Below are positions 8,292 to 17,291 of a stretch of DNA of 64,000 nt, in pieces. Made by a program: the position numbers and the translations under genes. The notes under the pieces are model-generated. The model did not search any database. It was not told the origin of the DNA and saw nothing but the letters and a program-made list of their open reading frames with translations. The stretch is from an uncultured Lachnospiraceae bacterium (GTDB lineage: Bacteria; Bacillota; Clostridia; Lachnospirales; Lachnospiraceae), in contig CAJTWA010000016.1 of assembly GCA_910580195.1 (NCBI GenBank), positions 14,509 through 78,508 on the forward strand, written 5' to 3'. Each line of letters begins with the position of its first letter. Position 1 is the stretch's first letter.

Positions 8292-9149
8292 CTACAGCAG
8301 TTTCTGGGTAATTGCTTCTGCGGTAGAAGTCCGGGCTGCTGCAAACAGCTCTGGCCTGCGCTTGCAGAACCCATAAAACAGACATTCAATCAGGAACAGC
8401 TGCCCCATCTTCGCAGGCACGGAGCCAGACTGGAGGGGGCTCTCGTTGTAGCCGCAGAGCAAAACCACGTCTGCAAATTCCGCTGCCCGGGATTTGGGGA
8501 AATGGGTAATCAGTATGATGGGGATGCCCCGCCCCTTTGCAATGTTCATAATGTCTTCCATATCCTTTGTGGAGCCGGAGTAGGAAAAAAACAGGATGAC
8601 ATCCTTAGAGGTTGCCAATGCAATGCTCATGGCCTGCATATGGGAATCTGCGATGTGGACAAACCGGGAAGTTGCAGTGGAAAAGCGTGCCCAAGCCTCC
8701 ATTGCCATTACCATGCTGCCCCCCTGCCCAAAGCAGAATACCCGGTCTGCATCAGAGAGGAGGTCCACTGCCCTTGTAACATCTTTTTCATCCAGCAGGT
8801 CCAAGGTTTCATTCAGGGAGAGGATGTTGGAGGCATGCAGTTTATGGAACACGCTGCCCAAGGTATCCTCAGAGGTAATGGTTTCCGGGGAATCCGAAGG
8901 GTCCCCTAAATCAGTGACATAAGCTGCCTTTGCCAAGGCCAGCTTAAAGTCATTGTACCCTGACAGCCCAAGGCCATGGCAGAAGCGGGTGATGGAGGCT
9001 TCGGAAACGCCGCTGTTTTCTGCCAGTGTGGAAATGGACAGGTACTGGGCAGTGGAAGTGTTGGTAAAGATATAGTCTGCTAATTTTTTCCCGGAGCGTG
9101 TGAGGGAATGATATTGTTCCGTGATGTATTCCAAAATATTGCCGTTCAA
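8292..9149 (-). CDS. RpiR/MurR-family regulator (HTH_6 plus SIS)
   Basis: 285 residues. There is an N-terminal HTH_6 domain with recognition helix in ISTLAENSGVSEASITRFC, then a C-terminal SIS sugar-phosphate domain (about 125-260) containing FCFGQGGSMVMA and ILFFSYSGSTKD. Such proteins repress or activate amino-sugar genes and respond to sugar phosphates. It is the last gene of the leftward nagB-nagA-ROK operon and sits beside nanA and nanE, so it is the likely local regulator, with GlcNAc-6-P or ManNAc-6-P a plausible effector. The start is TTG at 9147-9149 with GGAGGAG six bases upstream. Confidence 0.88.
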   Translation of the reverse strand: MNGNILEYITEQYHSLTRSGKKLADYIFTNTSTAQYLSISTLAENSGVSEASITRFCHGLGLSGYNDFKLALAKAAYVTDLGDPSDSPETITSEDTLGSVFHKLHASNILSLNETLDLLDEKDVTRAVDLLSDADRVFCFGQGGSMVMAMEAWARFSTATSRFVHIADSHMQAMSIALATSKDVILFFSYSGSTKDMEDIMNIAKGRGIPIILITHFPKSRAAEFADVVLLCGYNESPLQSGSVPAKMGQLFLIECLFYGFCKRRPELFAAARTSTAEAITQKLL

Positions 9150-9256
9150 AATATCTCCTCCTTCTGTGGGAAACCTTTGATGGGAACTTATGCAAAAGCT
9201 GGGGGATTTACATAAACCATGCTTGGAAGCAGTTTTCAGGTGCGGTTCAGGGCGGG

Positions 9257-10147
9257 CTATTTTCCGGCTATGCCGTCCAGCATGGCAGCCCCCAGCATCC
9301 CTGCCTTATTCCCCAGTTCTGCTTTCTTAATCTCTACATGCCGGAAACTAGGCATGATATTCTGCTTCAGCTTTTCCTTTACTTGCTGCAGGACATAGGG
9401 CTGTTCCAGCACGCCGCCCCCAAGGATGGCACAGGAGGGATTTACCATATGTATGATTGTAACCAGCCCATAGACGATTTCCATCATCCACTTGTCTATG
9501 ATTTGCTGCACCTTGGGTTCTTCCCGGCGCCCAAAGATTGCCCTGCCGTCCGAGAGGGCGGGGTCAAATTCCATGGCCAGCTTAACAAGGGCAGTGGTAG
9601 AAGCGTACCGCTCATAGCACCCAGAAAAGAGATCCTGTGCGGGGTCACGGTCTTCGGGATGGGTGACAATGCCCCCGAATTCCCCTGCGGAATAACTGCT
9701 CCCATGGTATAATTTCCCATTGAGGAACATGGCGCCGCCTACCCCGGTCCCATAAGTCAGGCAGACAAAATCTTTCTGCCCCCTTCCGGCCCCGAATGAC
9801 GCTTCGCCGATGGCTGCTGCATTTACGTCATTTTCTACGGCGACGGGCACTTGGAATTCTTCTTCCATGATATCTTTTAACTTCGTCCCAGTATAGCCCG
9901 GGATATTTTCGTTGGCATAGATGATGCAGCCTTTGGCTGGGTCTACCTGCCCGGCAGTGCTGATCCCAATCCGGTCAAATGGGCAGTTTTTTTGGTAGCC
10001 TGCAATGATATCCTTGGCGCGGCTTACCACATGGGGTCCTCCATGTAAGGCTTCTGTGGGGGTTTCCTTGAGTTCCGTTACGTTCCCGTCTGCATAGATC
10101 CCTGATTTTATGGCAGTACCTCCGATATCAAGTACCATTGTAGCCAT
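9257..10147 (-). CDS. nanK: ROK-family sugar kinase, probable N-acetylmannosamine kinase
   Basis: 296 residues. The ATP-binding N-terminus is VLDIGGTAIKSGIY, and the second lobe has TYGTGVGGAMF. ROK kinases normally carry a zinc motif CxCGxxGCxE. Here the region reads HPEDRDPAQDLFSGCYERYA, so only the last Cys and Glu remain and the zinc site is probably absent, as in other zinc-free ROK kinases. The neighbours nanA, nanE, nagA and nagB imply that it phosphorylates ManNAc to ManNAc-6-P. GlcNAc or glucose kinase is the alternative. The start ATG 10147 has AAGGAG about ten bases upstream. Confidence 0.75.
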   Translation of the reverse strand: MATMVLDIGGTAIKSGIYADGNVTELKETPTEALHGGPHVVSRAKDIIAGYQKNCPFDRIGISTAGQVDPAKGCIIYANENIPGYTGTKLKDIMEEEFQVPVAVENDVNAAAIGEASFGAGRGQKDFVCLTYGTGVGGAMFLNGKLYHGSSYSAGEFGGIVTHPEDRDPAQDLFSGCYERYASTTALVKLAMEFDPALSDGRAIFGRREEPKVQQIIDKWMMEIVYGLVTIIHMVNPSCAILGGGVLEQPYVLQQVKEKLKQNIMPSFRHVEIKKAELGNKAGMLGAAMLDGIAGK

Positions 10148-10218
10148 AGTGAATTCTCCTTCCTGTTATGTGCTGCCGTTTGGCAGATGCGTAGGCATGT
10201 GGCTGCAAGGGGTGAAAT

Positions 10219-10252
10219 CCCCGCAGCCTGCGAAAGATAGCTTGCTGCGGGG
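10219..10252 (-). other. Strong intercistronic hairpin between nagA and ROK kinase
   Basis: CCCCGCAGC (10219-10227) pairs perfectly with GCTGCGGGG (10244-10252). No U tract follows on the transcribed minus strand, so it is more likely an mRNA-stability or processing hairpin than a terminator. Confidence 0.5.
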
Positions 10253-10260
10253 TATCCAAT

Positions 10261-11403
10261 TTATACAGGGGTTCCCCTGTGGATGACTTGCTTTAAGGCA
10301 AGGTCTTTGTCCAGTATGGCAATGTTTGCATATTTTCCCGGCGCAAGGCTGCCATAGTCTTCACTGAGCCCAATTGCTTTTACCGGGTTTAAGGCTGCGC
10401 ATTTTACCGCGCTTGCCAAAGGGATGCCCATGTCTTTTACTGCGGTCCGCACACAGTCCATTAAGTTTGTCACGGAGCCTGCAATGGTGCCGTCTGCAAG
10501 GGTAGCAAGGCTGCCCTTTACCGTCACGGCCTGCCCGCCCAGGTCATAGGTTCCATCTGCCATGCCGGCAGCCCTCATGCTGTCGCTGATTAAGATAATC
10601 TTATCGTCCCCGAACATTTTAAAGGTAGCGCGCACTACGGCAGGGTGGATGTGCACCCCGTCACAGATGAGCTCTGCCATGCAATGCTCGGTATCTGCCG
10701 CTGCGCCGATTGGGCCGGGCGCCCGGTGGGTGAAGGGCGGCATGGCGTTGTACATATGGGTAAGCTGGGAAGCCCCAAGGGAAAATGCTTCCATGGCGGT
10801 ATCATAGCCGGCAGTGGTATGGGCCAAGGAAATATTGACGGAACCGCTGTTTTCCCGGATAAAATCCATGGCGCCTTCTGTTTCCGGCGCAACTACCACA
10901 GTGCGGATTTTGCCGCCGGAAATCTCTTGGAGCCGCCGGAGCATTTCTGTGTCTGCTTGGTGGATGAAATCGCCGTTTTGCGCGCCTTTTTTGGCAAAGC
11001 TGATAAAGGGGCCTTCCATGTACAGCCCGCAGAAATCCGCCCCGTTTTCACAGGAAAACCCGTTTGCTGCCCGGCAGATGCCTGCAAGGACTTCCTCTGA
11101 CATCGTCATGGTAGCCGGGGTGATGGAAGTCACGCCCTGCTTTAGCTCATATTCTGCAATCGTCCGGAAAGCCTCCGGCGTCCCGTCGCAGCAGTCGCTC
11201 CCCATGCAGCCGTGGAAATGGATGTCCGTAAGCCCGGGGATGACATACCCGCCTTCTGCATCAATGGCCTGTTCTTCCATGGGTGCGCTGTTATATTCTT
11301 CTTCTGTTACAATCCTGTCATTGCACAGGTATACCGTGCCGGGGGAAAAGGAACCCTCCTCATGGAATACCTGCCCGTTGGCAATTTTATATTTTACCGC
11401 CAT
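10261..11403 (-). CDS. nagA: N-acetylglucosamine-6-phosphate deacetylase
   Basis: 380 residues of the amidohydrolase superfamily. It converts GlcNAc-6-P to glucosamine-6-P plus acetate. Visible motifs are the metal site TDIHFHGCMGSD, the substrate loop QLTHMYNAMPPFTHR, and the catalytic Asp in ILISDSMRAAG. ATG 11403 is chosen because AAAGGCGGG precedes it. The longer ORF start at 11436 would run into nagB. It is the second gene after nagB, 14 bases apart. Together with nagB it feeds GlcNAc-6-P from the NanE step into glycolysis. Confidence 0.93.
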   Translation of the reverse strand: MAVKYKIANGQVFHEEGSFSPGTVYLCNDRIVTEEEYNSAPMEEQAIDAEGGYVIPGLTDIHFHGCMGSDCCDGTPEAFRTIAEYELKQGVTSITPATMTMSEEVLAGICRAANGFSCENGADFCGLYMEGPFISFAKKGAQNGDFIHQADTEMLRRLQEISGGKIRTVVVAPETEGAMDFIRENSGSVNISLAHTTAGYDTAMEAFSLGASQLTHMYNAMPPFTHRAPGPIGAAADTEHCMAELICDGVHIHPAVVRATFKMFGDDKIILISDSMRAAGMADGTYDLGGQAVTVKGSLATLADGTIAGSVTNLMDCVRTAVKDMGIPLASAVKCAALNPVKAIGLSEDYGSLAPGKYANIAILDKDLALKQVIHRGTPV

Positions 11404-11417
11404 AAAAGCCCGCCTTT

Positions 11418-12155
11418 CTATATGGATTTTGGGCATTGGGACAGTGCAGCCTCATCTGCCACAAGGATGACATTTTTATGGAACTGCAGGATGGATCCGG
11501 GCACCTGTGGGGTTACCGGGCCGAAAAATGCAGCGTTTACAGCAGCGGCCTTGTCCTCGCCGGACACTACCAATAAGATTTTGCGTGCAGCCATAATGGT
11601 CTGGATGCCCATGGTGTATGCTTGGCGGGGCACGTCCTTTTCAGAAGCGAAAAACCGTGTGTTGGCTTGGATGGTGCGCTCGGACAATGTCACGCAGTGG
11701 GTTTCTTTCTCGAAAGAGTCGCTGGGCTCGTTAAACCCAATGTGCCCGTTGTGCCCAATGCCCAGGAGCTGTAAGTCCACGCCGCCTACGGAATGGATGG
11801 TTTCGTTGTACTTTTTGCATGCAGCATCGCTGTCAGCTTCGGTCCCGTCCGGCAGGAAGGTGCGTTCCTTGTTGATGTTCACCTTGCTGAACAGGTGCTC
11901 GTTCATAAAGTAATAGTAGCTCTGGTCATTGTCCCGGGGAAGGCCTTTGTATTCGTCAAGGTTCACGGTTGTCACTTGGGAGAAATCCAAATCCCCTTGG
12001 TTATACCATTCTACAAGGTTCTTATAAGTGCCGATGGGGCTGGAGCCTGTAGCAAGCCCTAATACGCAGTTTGGTTTCAAGGTAACCTGTGAAGCGATGA
12101 TGCTGGCAGCCTTGCGGCTCATTTCATTGTAGTCTTTTGCTTTGTAAATCCTCAT
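11418..12155 (-). CDS. nagB: Glucosamine-6-phosphate deaminase
   Basis: 245 residues. It isomerises and deaminates glucosamine-6-P to fructose-6-P and ammonia. Characteristic segments are VLGLATGSSPIGTY (phosphate binding), VNLDEYKGLPRDNDQSY and LLGIGHNGHIGFNEP. ATG 12155 has GGAGG just upstream, and the alternative at 12170 lies before that site. It is the first gene of the leftward operon, served by the promoter at 12207-12235. Confidence 0.94.
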   Translation of the reverse strand: MRIYKAKDYNEMSRKAASIIASQVTLKPNCVLGLATGSSPIGTYKNLVEWYNQGDLDFSQVTTVNLDEYKGLPRDNDQSYYYFMNEHLFSKVNINKERTFLPDGTEADSDAACKKYNETIHSVGGVDLQLLGIGHNGHIGFNEPSDSFEKETHCVTLSERTIQANTRFFASEKDVPRQAYTMGIQTIMAARKILLVVSGEDKAAAVNAAFFGPVTPQVPGSILQFHKNVILVADEAALSQCPKSI

Positions 12156-12206
12156 AAATAACCTCCACATTAATTTTCTTTATAGTTTGCAACTAACTGC
12201 ACATGG

Positions 12207-12235
12207 ATTATACCACATTTCTAAAAAAAGTTCAA
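12207..12235 (-). promoter_or_regulatory. Promoter of the leftward nagB operon
   Basis: On the minus strand: TTGAAC (12235-12230), 17-base spacer, TATAAT (12212-12207). Confidence 0.65.
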
Positions 12236-12281
12236 CAATTTTCACAAATAAATGTTAAGAATTTTCATTTGAAAAATAAAA

Positions 12282-12296
12282 TGAAAAAATTTTTCA
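12282..12296. promoter_or_regulatory. Palindromic operator candidate for the RpiR regulator
   Basis: TGAAAAAATTTTTCA is a perfect 15-base dyad just upstream of the rightward promoter, and a second looser dyad TTTTCATTTGAAAA lies at 12262-12275. GAAA/TTTC dyads are common operators of RpiR-type amino-sugar regulators. It sits between the two divergent promoters. The region is AT-rich, so chance is possible. Confidence 0.45.
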
Positions 12297-12304
12297 AAAA
12301 TCTA

Positions 12305-12333
12305 TTGACAAATGTTTTGGTGAACTATATTAT
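12305..12333 (+). promoter_or_regulatory. Promoter of the rightward sialic acid operon
   Basis: TTGACA (12305-12310), 17-base spacer, TATTAT (12328-12333). It is 70 bases before the substrate-binding-protein gene. Confidence 0.65.
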
Positions 12334-12402
12334 AAAAATCACAAAATACATACATGTGCCGTTGGGACGGCAAACACCATGTAGGAAAAAGGAGGATAAA
12401 CT

Positions 12403-13800
12403 ATGAAGTACCGTAAAATCTTGGCAATGGCATTAAGCTGTGTCATGGCGTTCTCACTGGCTGCCTGCGGCAGCGGGAATGGGGGCAACGACAAGAAGGA
12501 AGACACCCAGACGGAAGACAACAAGGCCGATGATACCAAAGCCGATGACGGCGAAGACGCAAATGCCGGCGATGACGCGGAAGAGGAAGACGGCGGGGCA
12601 TCTTCTTCCGGTTCCACAGACATTACCCTGTGGACTTACCCAATCGGGAACTGGGGGGATTCCGCTACGGTGGATGGGCTGATTGCAAGCTTTAACGAAG
12701 CCCACCCGGAAATCAATGTAACGGTTGAGTATTTGGACTATACCAACGGTGACGACCAGATTAACACCGCAATTGAAGGCGGGAAAGCGCCAGACCTTGT
12801 AATGGAAGGGCCGGAGCGCTTGGTTGCAAACTGGGGCGCAAAGGGGCTGATGGTAGACCTTTCCGACCTGTGGACAGATGAAGCAAAAAGCACGATTTAT
12901 GAATCCGTGGAAAACGCATGCAAGAACAGCGAAGGCGTATATTATGAATACCCGCTGTGCATGACAGCCCACACCATGGCAATCAACAAAGACGTATTTG
13001 AGAAAGCTGACGCACTCCAGTACTTAGATGCTGAAAAGGGCACATGGACTACCGAAGGGTTCCAGAAGGCAGTAGAGGCAGTCGTAGCTTCCGGGCAGGC
13101 ACAGGCAGGTGCAGTATTCTGCGGCGGCCAAGGCGGCGACCAAGGGACACGCGCACTGATTAACAACCTGTATGGCGGCACATTCACCAACCCGGAACAT
13201 ACAGAGTATACGGCAAACAGCGATGAGAACGTGAAGGCTTTGGAACTGTTAAAGGGCATGGAAGGCATCAACTTTGACGCATCCATCCAAGGCGGCGACG
13301 AAGTAAACCTGTTCTGCAACGGCACTTTGGCAATGGCATTCTGCTGGAACGTATCCCAAGAGAAGAACAATGCAGAAAACCTTGCATTTGACGTACTGCC
13401 CATGGCATTCCCAACAGAAAGCGGCGACCCGCAGCTTTGCGGCGGCATCTGGGGCTTCGGCATTTTTGACAATGGCGATGCAGCAAGGATTGACGCAGCT
13501 AAGACCTTTATCGACTTCATGGCAAATGACGAAACACAGGTAGTGGAAAGCGTAAAAGCATCCAGCTACTGGCCGGTAAAAGATTTAGGCAACATCTATG
13601 AAGGCGACGATTTGATGACAGAGTACTCCAAATTCATCCCATTTATGGGCGACTACTATCAGGTAGTAGGCGGATGGGCAGAAGCGCGTACCGCATGGTG
13701 GAATATGCTCCAGCAGATTGGCACCGGCGCAGAAGTGAAAACTGCAGTTGAGGAGTTTGTGAACACAGCAAACGCAGCAGCAGCCGCAGCAGCAAATTAG
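12403..13800 (+). CDS. ABC importer substrate-binding lipoprotein, probable sialic acid receptor
   Basis: 465 residues. A lipoprotein signal peptide ends FSLAAC, with the modified Cys about 23. Then comes an acidic Asp/Glu/Asn-rich tether (about 25-70) and a family 1 extracellular solute-binding domain (ITLWTYPIGNWGDS..., FNEAHPEINVTVEYLDY, GKAPDLVMEGPE). It is anchored to the outer face of the membrane and passes ligand to the two permeases downstream. The adjacent nanA, nanE and YhcH genes suggest N-acetylneuraminate or a related sugar, which is inference from context. GGAGG precedes ATG 12403. A hairpin follows the gene and may raise its transcript level over the permeases. Confidence 0.85.
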   Translation: MKYRKILAMALSCVMAFSLAACGSGNGGNDKKEDTQTEDNKADDTKADDGEDANAGDDAEEEDGGASSSGSTDITLWTYPIGNWGDSATVDGLIASFNEAHPEINVTVEYLDYTNGDDQINTAIEGGKAPDLVMEGPERLVANWGAKGLMVDLSDLWTDEAKSTIYESVENACKNSEGVYYEYPLCMTAHTMAINKDVFEKADALQYLDAEKGTWTTEGFQKAVEAVVASGQAQAGAVFCGGQGGDQGTRALINNLYGGTFTNPEHTEYTANSDENVKALELLKGMEGINFDASIQGGDEVNLFCNGTLAMAFCWNVSQEKNNAENLAFDVLPMAFPTESGDPQLCGGIWGFGIFDNGDAARIDAAKTFIDFMANDETQVVESVKASSYWPVKDLGNIYEGDDLMTEYSKFIPFMGDYYQVVGGWAEARTAWWNMLQQIGTGAEVKTAVEEFVNTANAAAAAAAN

Positions 13801-13837
13801 GAAGCAGTGCAGGTAATATCATAAGCATTGGAACTTG

Positions 13838-13876
13838 CGCCCCTTCCCGAGTAATATCTACGGGAAGGGGCGTTTT
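13838..13876 (+). terminator. Attenuating hairpin between receptor and permease genes
   Basis: CGCCCCTTCCCG (13838-13849) pairs perfectly with CGGGAAGGGGCG (13861-13872), followed by TTTTAT. Partial termination here is a usual way to make excess binding protein. Confidence 0.7.
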
Positions 13877-13920
13877 ATGGGCACGGATAATGAAAAAAGG
13901 ATGGAAAAGGGGGAAATCTT

Positions 13921-14817
13921 ATGAATAAAAAGAATCCCATGAGCAGGGCGTTGGTACGCCGCGAAACAATTGCAGGATATGCTTTTATGGTCCCAAGCTT
14001 GATTTTCTTTTTGGGGTTTGTAATCTATCCCATGGTGCAATGCGTCATCACCAGTTTCTTTGATTCAACCATGAACCGTGATGATATTTTTATTGGCCTT
14101 GCCAATTATACGGAATTATTCCAAGACCCAATTTTTCTAGGGGCGCTGAAAAATACGGTGATTATCGTGATTGTTTCCGTCCCGGTCACATGCATCTTTT
14201 CCCTTTGGGTAAGTTCTGTGATTTATGACTTGAAAGGGCCTTTGTGCTCTGCATTCAGGTGTATTTTCTACCTGCCGGTGGTAACAGGCTCCGTTGCAGT
14301 TACGGTAGTATGGAAATGGATGTTCAACAATTATTATGGTATTTTTAACTATGTGGGGACCAGCACAGGGATACTCAAGCAGAATATCAACTGGCTGGGG
14401 GATGAAAGGTTTGCCCTTGGGTGCATTATCTTAATCCTGATTACGACTTCCGTAGGCCAGCCCATCGTGCTGTATGTGTCCGCCTTAAACAACGTGGACC
14501 AGTCCTTGGTAGAAGCAGCGGAAGTGGACGGCGCAACCAAGATGCAGTGCTTCTGGAAAATCAAATGGCCGCAGATTATGCCGACCACGCTGTACATACT
14601 GGTAATTACGACAATCAACAGTTTCCAGTGTTTCGCCCTGATCCAGCTTCTGACAAGCGGCGGCCCGAACCACAGCACCGACACGATTATGTACTATATT
14701 TACTATAACGCATTTAAGCTGTACCGTTACGGCTATGGGAATGCCATGGGCGTAATCCTTGCAATCATTATTGCAGTGCTTTCTGCAGTGCAGTTTAAGA
14801 TGGCCAAGACAGATTAA
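13921..14817 (+). CDS. Sugar ABC transporter permease (MalF-type)
   Basis: 298 residues with six predicted membrane segments. The first is FMVPSLIFFLGFVIYPMVQ. The cytoplasmic EAA loop that docks the ATPase reads EAAEVDGATKMQCFWKIKWP. It belongs to the CUT1 family and pairs with the next gene. No ATP-binding subunit is encoded nearby, so a shared MsmK/MalK-type ATPase elsewhere is expected. A good Shine-Dalgarno (AAAGGGGGAAA) precedes ATG 13921. Confidence 0.9.
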   Translation: MNKKNPMSRALVRRETIAGYAFMVPSLIFFLGFVIYPMVQCVITSFFDSTMNRDDIFIGLANYTELFQDPIFLGALKNTVIIVIVSVPVTCIFSLWVSSVIYDLKGPLCSAFRCIFYLPVVTGSVAVTVVWKWMFNNYYGIFNYVGTSTGILKQNINWLGDERFALGCIILILITTSVGQPIVLYVSALNNVDQSLVEAAEVDGATKMQCFWKIKWPQIMPTTLYILVITTINSFQCFALIQLLTSGGPNHSTDTIMYYIYYNAFKLYRYGYGNAMGVILAIIIAVLSAVQFKMAKTD

Positions 14818-14835
14818 GGAAGGAGGAAGCATTTT

Positions 14836-15744
14836 ATGGATAACAAAACAGGCGTGAACCGTTCAAATGTGTATAAAATTATATCTGTGGCAGCGATTGG
14901 CATTGTAGCATTTACCTTTGCATTTCCTCTCTACTGGATTATCACAGGCTCCTTTAAGACGGCTACGGCCATCAATGCGACGACGCCCCAGTGGTTCCCT
15001 TCCGAATGGGTGATGGATAACTACGGAAAGCTGTTCAGCAGGCAGGTAGCGCCCCTCTGGGAAATCCATGTGCCTTTTACGGACGTGTCCTTTGCAGGGC
15101 CGGAAATGCCGGCAGCCATGCGCTGGCTGGTGAATACGGTCTTCATGGCCGTTGCGTCCATGATACTGACCTGCATCACCTCCGCAATGGCAGGGTATGC
15201 GCTGGCTAAGAAACGCTTTATCGGGCGTACCGTAGTATTTACCTTGATTGTCTGCGCAATGGCATTGCCGAAGCAGGTAATCTTAATCCCATTGCTGCGT
15301 GAAATGTCCTCCCTGAACCTTTACAATACTATCTGGGCAGTTATTTTCCCAATCGTAGGGTGGCCCTTTGGCGTATTCCTGATGAAGCAGTTCGCAGAAG
15401 GGATCCCGGGCGAAATGATGGAGGCGGCAAGGATTGACGGGGCCGGCGAGTGGAAGACCTTCTACACCATTGCGCTCCCCCTGATTAAGCCGGGGATCGG
15501 CGCGCTGGCAATTTTTACCTTCATCAATTCATGGAACGATTACTTTATGCAGTTAATCATGTTAAGCAGCACCGACACCTTGACAATCTCCCTTGGTATT
15601 GCGAAACTGCAGGCAGAAAATGCGACGGATTTCGGCTTGATTATGGCAGGCGCGGCGCTTGCGTCCATACCGATTATCATTATTTTCCTGATGTTCCAGA
15701 AATACTTTACAAAGGGAATTACCATGGGTGCAGTCAAAGGTTAA
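14836..15744 (+). CDS. Sugar ABC transporter permease (MalG-type)
   Basis: 302 residues with about six membrane segments. The EAA loop is EAARIDGAGEWKTFYTIALP. It is the second half of the CUT1 transmembrane pore, with the periplasmic-side loop insert (about 50-90) usual for MalG-type subunits. AAGGAAGGAGG precedes ATG 14836. It is cotranscribed with its partner, 18 bases downstream. Confidence 0.9.
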   Translation: MDNKTGVNRSNVYKIISVAAIGIVAFTFAFPLYWIITGSFKTATAINATTPQWFPSEWVMDNYGKLFSRQVAPLWEIHVPFTDVSFAGPEMPAAMRWLVNTVFMAVASMILTCITSAMAGYALAKKRFIGRTVVFTLIVCAMALPKQVILIPLLREMSSLNLYNTIWAVIFPIVGWPFGVFLMKQFAEGIPGEMMEAARIDGAGEWKTFYTIALPLIKPGIGALAIFTFINSWNDYFMQLIMLSSTDTLTISLGIAKLQAENATDFGLIMAGAALASIPIIIIFLMFQKYFTKGITMGAVKG

Positions 15745-15765
15745 AGGCCACGGGGAGGTGAGGGA

Positions 15766-16221
15766 ATGATTTTTACAGAGATTGGCAGCCTTGGGAACTA
15801 CAGGGGGCTAGGGAAATACTTGGACATAGCCATAGATTATCTGTTAAGCCACCCTCTGGAAAACATTCAGGCAGGGCATTATGGGATTGACGGGAAAAAT
15901 GTATACCTGAATGTATTTGACTATCAGACCGTTTTGGAGGAGGACGCTTTCTTTGAAGCCCATGAGCGGTATGCGGATTTCCATATGGCAGTTGCCGGGG
16001 AGGAAATCGTGGGGGTTTCAGATATCAAAAAAGTCACGGTAAAGTCGTTGGACAAAGAAGCAGACCTTATGGAAGTGGAAGGGGCGGTGGAGCACTATAT
16101 GAAGCTCACCCCCGGGAAGGTGCTGGTTACCATGCCGGATGATGCCCACCGGGTAAAAATCGCGGCAGGAAACCCAGCGCCAGTCAGGAAAGCAGTAGTA
16201 AAAGTGTATTTGGGGCAATAG
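15766..16221 (+). CDS. YhcH/YjgK/YiaL (DUF386) family protein
   Basis: 151 residues of the cupin-like DUF386 family. The conserved HERYADFHMAVAGEEIVG stretch and the C-terminal VLVTMPDDAHRVKIA (metal-ligand region, PxDxHxP in most relatives) are visible. Members such as NanQ/YhcH occur in sialic acid operons and are thought to help open or anomerise sialic acid. The place between transporter and lyase supports that role here. In this copy the usual Pro after the His is Arg-Val, a minor deviation. Confidence 0.8.
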   Translation: MIFTEIGSLGNYRGLGKYLDIAIDYLLSHPLENIQAGHYGIDGKNVYLNVFDYQTVLEEDAFFEAHERYADFHMAVAGEEIVGVSDIKKVTVKSLDKEADLMEVEGAVEHYMKLTPGKVLVTMPDDAHRVKIAAGNPAPVRKAVVKVYLGQ

Positions 16222-16298
16222 TAGCGATTGGACAGTGATTTGGGGGCTTGCCTGCCCAAGCTGGCGCAGGCGTGCGGGCCCAGAAGGGTGAGGAAAGG

Positions 16299-17216
16299 AT
16301 GAAACAGATCGAAAAATATCAGGGAATTATCCCAGCATTTTATGCATGTTATGACGGGCAGGGGGAAGTAGATGGGAAAAAAGTAGAACTCCTGACAGAA
16401 TATATGGTGAAAAAGGGCGTAAAGGGCGTCTATGTGGGAGGCTCTTCCGGGGAATGTATTTACCAGACGGTAGCAGACCGGAAACTGACCCTCGAGCATG
16501 TGATGAAGGCAGCGGAAGGGAAACTGACCGTGATTGCCCATGTTGCCTGCAACAATACGGCAGAGAGCCGGGAGCTTGCAGCCCATGCAGAGAGCCTTGG
16601 GGTGGACGCCATTGCGGCAATCCCGCCCATTTATTTCCATTTGCCGGAGTATGCCATTGCAGAGTACTGGAATGACATTTCCGACGCAGCGCCGGGCACG
16701 GATTTCATCATTTATAATATTCCGCAGCTTGCAGGGGTAGCGCTTACCATGCCGTTGTTCCGGGAAATGGTGAAGAACCCGCGGGTGGCAGCGGTGAAAA
16801 ACAGCTCCATGCCCACGCAGGACATCCAAATGTTCAAGGCAGAAGGCGGGGAAGGGTTCGTCGTATTCAACGGCCCTGACGAGCAGCTTGTTTCCGGGCT
16901 TGCCATGGGCGCAGACGGCGGCATTGGCGGGACCTATGGGGCGATGCCGGAGCTTTATTTAAAAATTGAGGAACTGATGAAGGCCGGGAAGGTAGCACAG
17001 GCCCAGAAGGTGCAGTATGCCGCAAATGAGGTTATTTATGCAATGTGCGCCTGCCACGGGAATATGTACGGCGTCATCAAGGCCATCCTGAAAATCCGGG
17101 AAGGCTTAGACCTTGGGGGCGTAAGGAAACCCCTCCCGTCCTTAGTGCCGGAGGATATGGCGCAGATAGAAAAATGCGCAGCCATGATTGACAAGGCGAT
17201 AAAAGAATTTTGTTAG
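16299..17216 (+). CDS. nanA: N-acetylneuraminate lyase
   Basis: 305 residues, a (beta/alpha)8 class I aldolase of the DHDPS/NAL family. It splits N-acetylneuraminate into ManNAc and pyruvate. Schiff-base Lys167 lies in AAVKNSSM, the pyruvate carboxylate loop is VGGSSGECIYQT, and the tyrosine strand is FIIYNIPQLAG. ATG 16299 is chosen over 16248 because AGGAAAGG directly precedes it and the protein then begins like known lyases (MKQIEKYQGIIPAFYACYD). Its operon place just before nanE supports NAL rather than dihydrodipicolinate synthase. Confidence 0.92.
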   Translation: MKQIEKYQGIIPAFYACYDGQGEVDGKKVELLTEYMVKKGVKGVYVGGSSGECIYQTVADRKLTLEHVMKAAEGKLTVIAHVACNNTAESRELAAHAESLGVDAIAAIPPIYFHLPEYAIAEYWNDISDAAPGTDFIIYNIPQLAGVALTMPLFREMVKNPRVAAVKNSSMPTQDIQMFKAEGGEGFVVFNGPDEQLVSGLAMGADGGIGGTYGAMPELYLKIEELMKAGKVAQAQKVQYAANEVIYAMCACHGNMYGVIKAILKIREGLDLGGVRKPLPSLVPEDMAQIEKCAAMIDKAIKEFC

Positions 17217-17223
17217 CAACCAT

Positions 17224-17266
17224 TCCACCAATGCAGGGGCAGTACCAGCTTCCCCGCATTGGTGGA
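17224..17266 (+). other. Intercistronic hairpin between nanA and nanE
   Basis: TCCACCAATGC (17224-17234) pairs with GCATTGGTGGA (17256-17266), extended by GGGG/CCCC. No U tract follows, so it probably stabilises or processes the mRNA. Confidence 0.5.
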
Positions 17267-17291
17267 AACCATGTTCAGAAGGAGGACAGCC

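Noticed and set aside
8217..8909. 230-codon plus-strand frame over the RpiR gene
   Set aside because: Shadow of the minus-strand regulator, runs through a terminator, no domain.
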